Origin: Takashimella koratensis
Taxonomy: Eukaryota > Basidiomycota > Tremellomycetes > Trichosporonales > Tetragoniomycetaceae
NCBI GenBank assembly: GCA_003116875.1
Contig: BCKT01000011.1
Span: 620,001-684,000 of the forward strand
DNA length: 64,000 nt
Direction: 5' to 3'
Below the pieces are notes generated by a model. The model did not search any database. It was not told where the DNA came from and saw only the letters and a program-made list of their open reading frames with translations. The position numbers and the translations under genes were made by a program. Of this stretch, positions 1 through 9,925 are shown piece after piece (within the stretch, counting starts at the first letter, position 1; each line of letters starts with the position of its first letter).

Positions 1-2253
1 GAGCTGTTCCAATTGAAGTCGGTAAACTTATGATGGGCGAAGGTATTCGAAGCGGGATCCGAACCGAAGACAGCAAAAGGGAAGCTCGAAGAATGGGTCA
101 CAAGGTAGAGGATGAGGAGGAAGAACAGGCCAAACGCGGCAGGGTGTCGTCGAAACGGGCTGGCAATCGCGCCCCCGCGAAGGACAAGGTTGATGATGGG
201 TGGAAAAGAGAGAGAAAAGTCAAGGTCAGGGTTGAACACAAGACGTACGAACAACTCATTGCCGAAGCTGGCGATCAAGCGCAAGCCGGTGTTGGCTTAG
301 TCCTTGACGCTCGGAGTGGAGAGGTAAGTCCTCGACTTGCCGAAAGGAATGCTAAACTCTTTCAGCTGCGTCAAGTCCAATCAGTGTCTGAATTGACTTC
401 ATCGTCGTGGAGCCCAACATCGGATAAGACCCAGCTTCCGGAACTTCGCCATAATCTTCGACTTGTTTTCGATATGACCAAAAATGACGTTGACAACTTG
501 GCGAGAGAAGGCAAATCCGTCGTCGAACGTCGTCGTTGGAGTTTGCGAGAAGTAGACAGAGCTCGGAATACAATAGAATCCAACTCCCAACGTGAGTTGC
601 GGCATCCCTTATATTCTGCTGACGTTCCAGGCATAGATCGCCTCGGCAGTATTGAGGTGCTCCTGACATCCATCAACTTTATAGCACAAGAAGAATCGAC
701 AAAGTCTAATCCCTCCATTTCGCCATTGGCAGAAAGTGTCGAGACCCTTCTTGCGTCATTCAAAGAAGAGTACTCGACCCTTTCACTTGACGAGGCAGTC
801 GTTGGAGCTGTCGGTCAGATTGTGAGTCCAAGAACGGGATCGAGCTGACCATTAACAGTTACGGAAGACCTTTACAACGTGGCAGCCTTTTGATGTGTCG
901 AGCGATGCAATTCTCTCTGCCCTCAAGCCGTTGTCCGACGCGTTTAATTTGTCCACCCGTGATGTCAAGGCGACGGTCCGCATCGACGAAAGCGGATCGC
1001 GATCGATGAGCCCGTGGGAAAGTTTGTTGTGGAATATGTGGCTCCCACGAGTTCGGTCGACATTCAAGTAAGTCAATCGCGCGAGAGTTGTTCACCATAT
1101 GCTGACTGAGTAGCAATGAATGGGATGCTCAGCATCCTTTACCAGCGGTTCACTTTTTGGAATCTTGGAACCCCATTCTTCCAGCATCCATACGGGACAA
1201 TCTTATAGACCAACTCATCCTTCCCAAGATTACGGCTGCAGTCGAACGATGGGACACGAAGCCAACGAAGCCAGGCAAACATCAACGATCTTTGGCCGGT
1301 ATCATATTCCCGTGGTTGCCGTTGTTGGATAATAGGGTCAATGGGCTTCTCGACGAAGGGAAACGTCGCATCCGATCCCTACTCCGACACTGGAACGTAT
1401 CGGATGGTGTTCCATCCGAACTGCAAAGGTGGAAGAAAGACGTAAGTGTGGACAGGATGAGAAGATATGCGCATACTGACCTATTGAATCAGGTGTACAC
1501 TTCGAGTGAATGGGACAAGTTGATGGGTGAATTCGTACTCGGAAAGCTAGGCACTTGCCTTCGAGACGATCTCATCGTCAACCCCCGCAATCAAGACATG
1601 ACGCCTCTAGAACAGCATGTCCTTCCCTGGTATGAGCTCATTCGCCCTTCAAGCTTCGCTCGGCTCCTCGAATTGGAGTTCTTCCCGAAATGGCTTAACA
1701 TATTGTATCTCTGGCTCGTTCATCCCGGTTACAATGGTGACGAAGTCGCTAGCTGGTAAGTCCTTCTTTCAAAATGAGCTGACAACCCAGGTTCCAAGGG
1801 TGGAAACGAGCATTCCCAGAAGCGTTGCTGGAGGACAAGCGCGTTGCTCACGGCTTCGATTCTGGGCTCAAATTGATGGCCGACGCTCTTCATCTTGGAT
1901 CAGCTGCTCCTGCGCAGCTACCAAAGCCAACATTCTCGCCTCTATCCTCCTCCAAGGGTGTGTCAACTATGGGCAAGCGTCAAACCATCTCTCGCCCTGC
2001 GGTCGCCGAACCCACCGAAATCACCTTCCGAACCATTGTGGAAGAGTTCGTTATCGCAAGGGAACTGCTGTTTCTACCTCTCGGTCGCTCTCATGTCGAC
2101 AGCGGCAAGCCCCTTTTCAGAGTTGCGAAAACTTTCGAAGGTCGCGGCGGCGTTACGGTCTACGTAGGCAATGATGCTGTATACGCGCAAGCCGAGGATG
2201 GGTCGTTCCGAGCTATATCTCTCGAGGACCTCGTGAAACGCGCCGATGTGTAG
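1..2253 (+). CDS. TFIP11/Ntr1-like spliceosome disassembly factor (5'-truncated)
   Basis: The gene runs in from the left edge, open from base 3, so the N-terminal G-patch region is outside the window. Exons read as 3-323, 366-821, 859-1067, 1114-1441, 1493-1755 and 1791-2253, which join to 679 codons plus TAG. The protein shows a basic linker, then GVGLVLDA near the start, and the conserved GCFC core with MSPWESLLWNMWLPRVR, an LESWNPILP stretch and WLNILYLWLVHPGYNGDEV, as in human TFIP11 and yeast Ntr1/Spp382. In those families the protein activates the helicase Prp43 in the nucleus to take apart the post-splicing intron-lariat complex. The first three introns are only 42, 37 and 46 bases and the last is 35. 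The 42-base intron keeps the frame open if retained. The family call is firm; the missing G-patch is assumed, not seen. Confidence 0.9.
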
Positions 2254-2351
2254 GAGTTGCATTCCCAATCATATAAATGCATAAGACGAGCAGAGCAACA
2301 ATGAAAACAAACAACTGGTATATTAATAGTACTTCTTACAAAAACATTGTT

Positions 2352-3554
2352 TCAGTCCAAGCTGAGGCCGCTCTCGGCGTCACTTAACCTGCGCTGATTT
2401 TCCTGTGCTTTGGCCAAAGTTGATTTCGCGAGATGAGTGAGATAGGCAAACAAGGTAACACACAGGATGATACCACCCCAAGTCATGAACGTCTTCACGC
2501 TTTGGCGATGTTCGTCCTCGGCAGTTGGAGGAGTCGAATCGTCATGATGAGCCCCCGAAGACAGGTCATGAATTCCAGCACCGATCCAAGTATGAATCAC
2601 CAATTTACACAAGGACAACGCCGTGCAGCCAGCGTAGGTCTGAAGCGAAAGTGTCGGCGCCGAGGCTAGAATGACGTTGAGAAGGTTGTACGGATACGGC
2701 GCCAAGCGAATCAAGAGAAGGAGGTGGGGTCGCTGAGGAATAATTTGTAGCAATGAGGTCGCAGTCGCGGAAGAAGCCAAACTGCGACTGTCAGACCAAG
2801 TAGGGGAATTCTGACAAGGACCTACCTCTTTGTGATGGCGTCACGCAACCACGCTCGAGAAACGACAAAAACGACGACAGCTCCCACGAGACTGGCGATA
2901 TAGCTAGCGATGAAGCCACGCCATACGCCGAACGTATAGCCGGAGAGAACAATGAGGGTCGAGTAAAGCGGGAGAGGTGGAATCGTGGTCAAGCAAATGA
3001 GGAGACCAAACACGACTTGCCCTCGATATCCCATGGCATACAATGCCTTTGACATCTGATCCAGAGCTGCGAAACGTCAGCGGAGTTCCAAATTTGAGGA
3101 CCTTTTGTCAAACGAGCGTACCGGTGAACAGCTGTCCTTTCCAAAACGCAGTTGCAATCAAGAAGCCGAGGGTCGTTACTACCCAACCGGCGATGATCGC
3201 CTGACCTAGACTACCTTCTTTGCTCTGAAACCCCATGCGCCATCTGGGAACGACTGTACTCTCTTCGAATCGAGACTGGGTGCGGCGAGTACCGTACAAC
3301 CGTACCGGAGAAGGCGGTCCATTGACTGTAGGGTGTGGTCGGGTGACTCCGTCTAAACTCGACTTTTCGCTCCCCGAGTTGGACGGGACTGGAGTCGCAC
3401 CATTGGGAGTTTGGGAGAAATCGGTGTGCGCATGGAGGAAAATGGGACGATGATGAGGAGTACCCCCAGGTGAAGGGGATGTTGCTCGAGAGGGGGAAGA
3501 GGGCGATCTTGTATGACTGGTCTCGACGGACAAGATCGGGAGGGAGGTGGACAT
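2352..3554 (-). CDS. TVP38/TMEM64-type VTT-domain membrane protein
   Basis: Three exons on the minus strand. The start chosen is the ATG at 3552-3554; an upstream in-frame TTG is not needed. The first roughly 110 residues are Ser/Pro-rich and cytosolic in character, followed by a hydrophobic helix near IIAGWVVTTLGFLIATAFW. The second exon holds the VTT signature (GLLICLTTIPPLPLYSTLIV, then GYTFGVWRGFIASYIASLVG). The third carries further hydrophobic helices and an acidic tail. TVP38-type proteins sit in Golgi and endosomal membranes; the wider DedA/VTT group includes lipid scramblases, so a lipid role is possible but not shown. The intron positions keep frame across ACCG-CT and AAAGAG-T junctions. 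It ends about 100 bases from the convergent splicing-factor gene. Confidence 0.82.
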
Positions 3555-4038
3555 TGTCGTGAGAGCCAAGTAAAGCGATGCGCAAAACAGAGATGCGCTG
3601 GTTTACTCGGCCGCTTAGTCTCACGCTTTGGAGAGAGGGTCGAAACAGTGAACGAGAGGAAAGGAAAGGCAGAGGACGAGGGGGAGGGGGGGGGAGGCGA
3701 GGAGGAGAGCGTGGAGGGGGTAGTGGTCAAGGAAACGAGAGATGTCGTGAGAGACGATGGGATGGTGATAAGGGCAGCCCACGCGACGCGGGCCCTTTTC
3801 TTTCTTTCCCATATTTCCTGGATGCTTTTCTTGGCTGTGGCTGTGGCTGAGTTTACAAGTTTACCCTAGCGGCGTAGATCTGGACTCTCCCTCGGGTGCC
3901 GGTGCGATGCTCCCGGGTCCACTTCCCACTTGCTGTTCGTGTCTGAATGTATCTAAGTCTTATGTACAATGCATGCGCCCCTTACTCTTCTTCTTTCTAC
4001 TTTCACCCCGTCGTAGGCCAAAATGTTGATTCCGCCTT
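3555..4038. other. Intergenic, promoter side of the TVP38-like gene
   Basis: No coding frame is convincing here. The stretch 3650-3720 is strongly purine-rich on the plus strand (pyrimidine-rich in the sense of the TVP38-like gene), which fits a CT-rich leader. The remainder up to the stop of the deubiquitinase gene would be its 3' flank. No clear TATA box was seen. Confidence 0.6.
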
Positions 4039-6949
4039 TCAAACTCGCTCGTAAATGTATAAATACGCCAGAGACCGCATATCATCGCCTCCCCCCTTGG
4101 TGGTCCGCACCACTTTCTCGTCATTGAACAACACCCATTCATCCTCCGACTCGCTCTTCAACCCATGCTGAGGCTGTCGAATGGTGGCCACATAATGGCC
4201 CGAATGGACCGATGGCCCTTTGTGCGAGACGAACGCCTTGAGTCGATAGTTGGCAGGTAACGCGGGTGAACCTCCAGTCGAAACATCAGCAGGCTCCTCA
4301 GCCTTGACAGCGATGGTCCCGTCGTCATCCGGATGCGAGAACAACCACTCGACCGCCTGCTCCATGTTGCCGTTCTGAACTTATCAGCTATCAGTCCCCA
4401 TCCAACCGCCCTACCGATTCAAGCAGGGCCTTGCGGGCTTGAGCTTGAGTGAAACCCATATCAGAGAGCTGACTCAATTGATCCGGAGACGGTTCAACGG
4501 TCGAGGCGGTTGCGGAGGATTGGATGGGCGTATCCAAATCTGTGTCGCCGTCAGCATCACCTTCTCTGCAGCATTCACCCACCAGCGTCATCCATGTGCT
4601 CGAAAATCCAGTTCATGGCGGCTTCGACGTCGCCGTTTCCTACAGCCATGAGAGCTTTTTGGCACCGAACCGCAGGGAATCCCATAGCTTCCAGTTGGGA
4701 CACGGCGGCCGGATCAAACGCAGCGGGGGATTCTATCGTCAGCAAGGAACAAGCGCATTCTACCCTTACCAGAAACGTCCAACTCCTCTTCCCCCGGTTG
4801 TCGACCTTTCCCATGATATGCGTCCAAAGTGAGGTGGTCCGGCACAGTGATGGGCACATCTGCATGCACGGTCGATTTCAGTTCCTCACATGGCTTTTCA
4901 GGCTCGCAAGACTTACCCAGTTTAGTTGGCACCCAGTTCACCAGCTGAAACTTCTTCATGTGGAGGACAAGAACGTTGGGGAATGTCTTGAAAGAGGTTG
5001 TCCTGAGATTCAGCGACTTGTTTGAGGAAAGGGCTCACTTGAGTGCCGCAACTTTGGCATTGCAAGTTGCACATGCGTAATCGGACAGGGTTTCTTCCCC
5101 GCAAAGCTCATCGAGGCATGATGAAAGTGATAGTGGCTGCCATAACTTTTTCCCCTCCTCGTCGACGCCGGCATCGATAGCATCGACGGGAAGACTGGCG
5201 AGATCGACGTTGTCAATCTTGTAGCCAACCCGAAGACACGAAAGGCATTGAAGCCTCTGTTCCATTGCAAAGCGGAACTCATTTGTGGGTTCCAGCTCGA
5301 CCCCGATACCCAACCGCTTCGATTCGTCTCGCAGGCGATCGACAAGGTGCTGGAAGAACTCCTCTGAGTCCTGCTGGCGCATGGTGGAGAATTCCTCGTG
5401 GCCTTTGCCGATCAGACTTTTGAATTGAGCGGGTCGAATACCCTCCTGGAAGCGAGGAGGCTCGGGTGGTTCAAAGTCAGAGTTGGGCGGGGGCTGTTTT
5501 GCCAGTGTCGAGTATCGACCCGATACCAATCCGTCGGCGAGCTTGAGCATTTGACATTCGAGGCAGTCGGCAGGTAGGAGCTCGCAAGTTTGGATGTGAT
5601 CGACGGAAGCTTCCTTCATGTACCTCGCACGGAATTGAGGCAAAGCAAACAACGTCTGCAGGACCGACGCCATGTAGCAGCTGGACATTAGCAGTGAGAC
5701 GGCTTGATGCCACCCACCTGTTTCCCAAATTCTTCAACCCAGTCAGACCCTGTCCAAAGATGGGCTCGAGCTCTTTTCCGTCATCCCCTGTCATAGAAAA
5801 GTCAAACTTGAGGTTGTGCTCCAATTGCTGCCTGTCAGCAATATCGTCAGGCTAACGCACCAATTCAGTCATCGTTTTCTCGGTCTTGGTCAGCCCAAGT
5901 ATCGGGATTCCGAACAAATTAAGATGGGTGGCCAGCTCGGGATCGACTTTGGCATCGTCGCAGGCATAACAGTACACGTCTAATGGAGAGGTCAGAGGCC
6001 TTCTTTGGGATTCAAAGTGCGAGCTTACCCGCGGTCCCTTCGGCGGTGATCGTGCCCAACTTGACGCCCAATGAGTGCCCCGTTGTCATGAAATGTTCCA
6101 GAGCGTGTCCATTGCCGCCGACTCCACCAAACTGCTTGCGACCGCAGTTTGCAAGACCACAAGTCATGCAGAGCCACAGGTTAGAAGTGAGGTCGCAAGA
6201 AGAGCATTGGGTAGGCACTGCCATCAACTTCCACTCAAAAATACGATTGCTTACCTTGGCCCGGAAGGATGACTGGCTCTGGTTGCAAAGTGAGAGTGTG
6301 TTCACACGGGAGAATCTCCTCTTCCCAAGCTTTGACTTCGGATCTTTGAGCGGAAGAGAGGGCCTTCATGATGCCGCTAATCGTTTCAGTCACCTGTCCA
6401 TCAGCTTGCGTCTACCAACAACTTGATCTCACATTCGGGTTATCGCTGTGAACTACCTCTCCGACCGAGGAGCACTGGTAGCAACGAAGCGAAGTTGTGT
6501 AGTCATACAGTTCCTCGTCTGATTGGACGTTGATTGCCAATTTCTTCATCGGAGGTTCGGAAGAATCCTGGCGACCATGAGCTTGGATACTAACAACAGA
6601 GACTGACTGAACCTACCCGCTTGGTGGGTTCCTTGCGTGTTCGTTTGATGACCACGCCCAATGGGTGTTTGCGCTTTTCGGAATGGAGATAGGCATGTCG
6701 CCTTCCCTCTGAGAGGCAGCCGCCGTTGAAGCACTGAAGACACACTAAGACACCCTCTGGGTCATCCTGGATCCGACATGGGGAGATTAAATCAGCACGG
6801 GTATTTGTTGTGGGTGTGGATGGAGGGCATTGAAGACTGACCTGGCCGTCGAAGCAGAGGGTGCACTCCTCTCTGTGTACGAGGTGATGCGGGGATGGGG
6901 GTTTGAGTAAGGGTGCTAGCTGGTCGATGTGTGGGCAATGGGTGGCCAT
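4039..6949 (-). CDS. UBP14: Ubiquitin-specific protease, USP5/Ubp14 (isopeptidase T) type
   Basis: A many-exon gene. The ATG at 6947-6949 opens MATHCPHIDQL, which leads into a cryptic zinc finger with CTLCFDGQ. Next comes a ZnF-UBP (QCSSCDLTSNLWLCMTCGL, GNGHALEHF, then DVYCYACDD). The Cys box NLGNSCYMASVLQTLF is rebuilt exactly when the intron near 5690-5735 is removed. Two UBA domains follow (AAVSQLEAMGFP and LSQLSDMGFTQAQARKALLE), then the His box VHSGHYVAT and the C-terminal FNDEKVV-LAYLYIYERV block. This order is that of Ubp14/USP5, which takes apart unanchored polyubiquitin chains in the cytosol and nucleus; the ZnF-UBP reads the free chain end. All catalytic motifs look intact. A TATA box at 7067-7074 and a CCA-repeat leader lie upstream. 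Confidence 0.95.
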
Positions 6950-6950
6950 G

Positions 6951-6981
<31 letters not shown>

Positions 6982-7037
6982 TGGTGGTGGTGGTGGTGGT
7001 GGTGGTGGTGTTGGTGGTGAGGAAGACGAGTGACCAT
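6792..7037 (-). other. Possible upstream ORF with a poly-histidine run, overlapping the UBP14 start
   Basis: An ATG at 7035-7037 lies between the TATA box (7067-7074) and the UBP14 ATG (6949). It opens a frame different from UBP14, reads MVTRLPHHQ, then about 17 histidines from the trinucleotide repeat, and stops at 6792, past the main start. If the transcript begins between the TATA box and 7037, ribosomes would meet this ATG first. Whether it is translated is unknown, and RNA start data would decide it. Confidence 0.35.
6961..7010. repeat. (TGG)n microsatellite in the UBP14 leader
   Basis: About 16 perfect TGG units on the plus strand, with imperfect units on both sides (6951-7017). On the UBP14 strand it reads as CCA/ACC repeats lying between the TATA box and the start codon, so it is likely transcribed as part of the 5' leader. 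Confidence 0.95.
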
Positions 7038-7066
7038 GACGGTGGAGGTTGAGCGAGGCCAGTGCG

Positions 7067-7074
7067 TATATATA
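7067..7074 (-). promoter_or_regulatory. TATA box for UBP14
   Basis: A TATATATA octamer 118 bases before the UBP14 ATG, in a short divergent promoter (6950-7289) shared with the SNX3-like gene. Placement is typical for a fungal core promoter, but no start site is known. Confidence 0.55.
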
Positions 7075-7289
7075 CCCGGGGTGATAACCTCCAGCCACGA
7101 CACGTCATTGTCACTAGTAATCACATCCTAATCCCATTCTACTCTACTCCTAATCCTCCTAATCCCCGTTGCTAATCGCCTTGTTCTTCTCTGCCTGGGC
7201 CGACCATCTGACAATCTCCCTCTCCCTCTCCCTCAACCACTTCCACTTGATCATCGCCAACCAACAGCTACCTCCCCATCACCACCGCC

Positions 7290-8261
7290 ATGGATCAGCA
7301 GCCAATGCCTTCCGCCCATCTCCCAAGCCCTCAGGACGGCAAGTTACCCTCTCCCCTGCTCTCCCGTCTCCTCATCACATCACTCCCCCACCTCTCCTAC
7401 CTCAGTCACCGCGGCCTTGGGACCATGCTGACTAGATTCTTTTCAGATTACCATCGTTCCCAAGCACCTCCACAATCTCCCCCTAGTGAGTGGTCTTATC
7501 TTCACAACCTGCCCTTAATCCAAGCTAATGATATTGCTCCAGTCGAAGTTACCCACTCCCCATTTGCGAGATCAGAGTCATCTCAACGCTTGTCCTTCAC
7601 AGACATGGCCCGTCTCGCTGGCCGACCACAGACAGTAAGCTTGACTGATCATTTACCGCATCCGAAGAAGGGAATGCTGATTATCGTCCCGCAGTTCGAC
7701 GAGATGTACGCTGTCCCAGAATCCTTTCTCGAGATCGAGGTTAGAAATCCCATGACTCACGGTATGTCTTAGAGGAACGCATAATGGAACGCTTGACCTA
7801 ACAAATCGTAGGGGTTGGGCGCAAGATGTACACCGACTATGAGATTGTCTGCATGGTGAGGAAGTCCTTCTGCACGACCATGACTCATCATCTGTACCAG
7901 ACCAACATTCCCGCGTTCAAGCTCCGTCACTCCGTTGTCCGCCGCAGATACTCGGACTTTGAGGCTTTCCGTGACATATTGGAGCGTGAGAGCACTCGGG
8001 TGAACATACCACCCCTGCCTGGCAAGGTAAGACAAGCGTATCGAGACCCACTGACAACAGATCTTCACCAACCGCTTCACCGACGATATCATCGAGCAAC
8101 GTCGGGACGGGTTGCAACGATTCCTGGAGATTGTCGCTGGACACCCATTGCTCCAGACGGGAAGCAAAGTGTTGTGCGCGTTCATCCAGGGTACGTTCAT
8201 AGTGGCGGAATCTTTGCTGACAGACACAGACCCATCCTGGGACAGAGCACAGTGGAGCTGA
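7290..8261 (+). CDS. SNX3: PX-domain sorting nexin, SNX3/Grd19 type
   Basis: The ATG at 7290 starts [16 protein letters not shown]. The N-terminal exon arrangement (7290-7620) is uncertain because several short introns are possible. From 7690 the protein is clear: [17 protein letters not shown], then the PX core with [27 protein letters not shown] (the RRYSDF phosphoinositide motif), NIPPLPGK and [25 protein letters not shown]. The last intron (donor after ATCCAGG, acceptor before ACCCATCC) gives an end [10 protein letters not shown] and a TGA at 8259-8261. It is a small, nearly PX-only protein like SNX3, which binds PI3P on endosomes and works in retromer recycling. It is divergent from UBP14. 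Confidence 0.88.
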
Positions 8262-8304
8262 AGTGATACACAATCTTCTACTTGTAACGATATTTATGAA
8301 TAAT

Positions 8305-9568
8305 CTAGGCTCCGAAACTTCCTCGTACGCTTCCACGCCATTCAGATCCCAGCAAGCGTCCCAAGACAGAGTCCGGTCCGCATTCAACCTTGAAAAGATC
8401 GCCAGAATGAGGCAGCTCCTTCTGAATGTCTCCCTGGTTCGCCAGTTTGGAATGAGCGCTAGCGATGAACATTGTAGAAAGGTTCGGTCCTGAAAGATCA
8501 GCTGATGTTCATTCCTCCTTGTCACCCACCTCCAAAGCAAGGGATGGTCGGGCTCTTGCATCGGGGAGTTCGGATGTGGACAATGATCTCGCCCGCTGGG
8601 TTGTACCCGATGACACGCGAGTCTTTCCAGCGAGCGACCCAAACGTTGCCGCTACCATCGATAGTGAGACCGTCGAAGACTCCTTGCGTCTCGTGGCCCT
8701 CGATCCTGGGGGGAGTAGAAGCGAATACTCTTCGGTTTAACAGGCTGCCATGGGCAGCATCGAAATCAAAAGCGTAGATAAAGTCCTCGGACGAGTCAAT
8801 GTAGTCTGGGACAGGTCAGCATAGTCGTTGCAACCTGATAGACGCACACATGGTCTTGTCATCAGGTGACCATCCGATGCCGTTGCTGGTCCCAATTGAG
8901 CTGAGAAGCTCGATCCGCTCCCCATTTTCCTCGATTCTGGCGTCAGGCTCATGTCGGCTCGAATCTCTCACCTCCACAGCTTTCCCAGTTTAGGTCCATG
9001 TTTGGCTTCAGGAAGAGTCATTGTCCCAGCAAACATGCGTCCGTGCGCATCGCAAGCTCCGTCATTGAAGCGGATCTTTGCCTTGTGCTCCTCCTCAACT
9101 GGGGCAAACAGCGTGGCAACGCTTTGCTTGATGTTGACCGCTTGACCGAGATCTTTGGAGGTAGGAGGAGTAGCAGCTGGGAGGAGGACGACGGAGTGTG
9201 AGAGGGTACCAAGGAACTGGTAGAAGTCAGTGTGGGGCACGGCTTGTCTGACTTACACCGGGCGAAGAGGTACGAGGCGCGACGGCAGAGAGATGGGAGC
9301 TCTCCGGATAAGCATCGACAGAATAGTTCATGGTCTCCAAGTCAAGCCTATGTGAATCAGCCGCTGTAAAAAGTGGTGCTTGAATGCAAGCATCACCTAC
9401 GAGTGAAGCTCGGCCTTGTCGATATCGACCCAGTGGAGGAGGCTAGTCCTCTTATCCCAGAAAATGCCTGAATGTTAGCTTTGGAAAGACATGAATGAGA
9501 TACTTGCCTTCACCCAAGACATTCTGGCACTCGAGGAAGAGATCTGCGTCGATTACTGGAGCTGGCAT
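8305..9568 (-). CDS. SMP-30/regucalcin/gluconolactonase family protein
   Basis: The ATG at 9566-9568 opens MPAPVIDADLFLECQNVLGEG, continuing IFWDKRTSLLHWVDID across an intron that must be GC-AG (9468-9507). Later blocks are RFNDGACDAHGRMFAGTM, a GIGWSPDDKTMYYIDSSEDF-type stretch, GVFDGLTIDGSGNVWVARW and ending GSVRGSFGA. These are the metal-site and propeller signatures of SMP-30 proteins: the Glu after LGEG, the Asn in the RFNDG region, and the Asp in DGLTID. Family members hydrolyse sugar lactones using a divalent metal; the exact substrate cannot be told from sequence. The gene lies tail to tail with the SNX3-like gene, with only about 43 bases between the stop codons. Confidence 0.85.
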
Positions 9569-9925
9569 GGTTTGGATTACGCCTTGATAGTGGATGGCTC
9601 AATGTCGAGGTTGCACAGGCAGCAAACTCTGTGGTTGGTGAAATGTGAGGATGCATTTAGCGCAGCTGGCGGGTCGATCGGCCGGCCCGAAGGCCGCCAC
9701 GCCGAGAGTACGGCAACCACCGGCATCGGCTCAGACACTCCCGAGGCTGAATCCCAGCAAAAGATCCATCTTACTATGACTACGACGACAACGACTAGAC
9801 CGCGTTTAGACTACTTTGTGCACATCCTCTCTATATAGCATCCGTGATTGAGAGGTAAGAGAAACGAGACTCCACGCGAGAAAGAACGCTTTCACAGACT
9901 ACAAAACACTCTTCACCACCCAGCT
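9569..9925. other. Intergenic, between the SMP-30 gene start and the SLA1 stop
   Basis: Holds the promoter side of the SMP-30-like gene and the 3' flank of SLA1, both on the minus strand. A GC-rich inverted stretch lies near 9672-9703 (GGTCGATCGGCCGGCCCG), but I see no gene and no clear TATA box. Confidence 0.5.
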
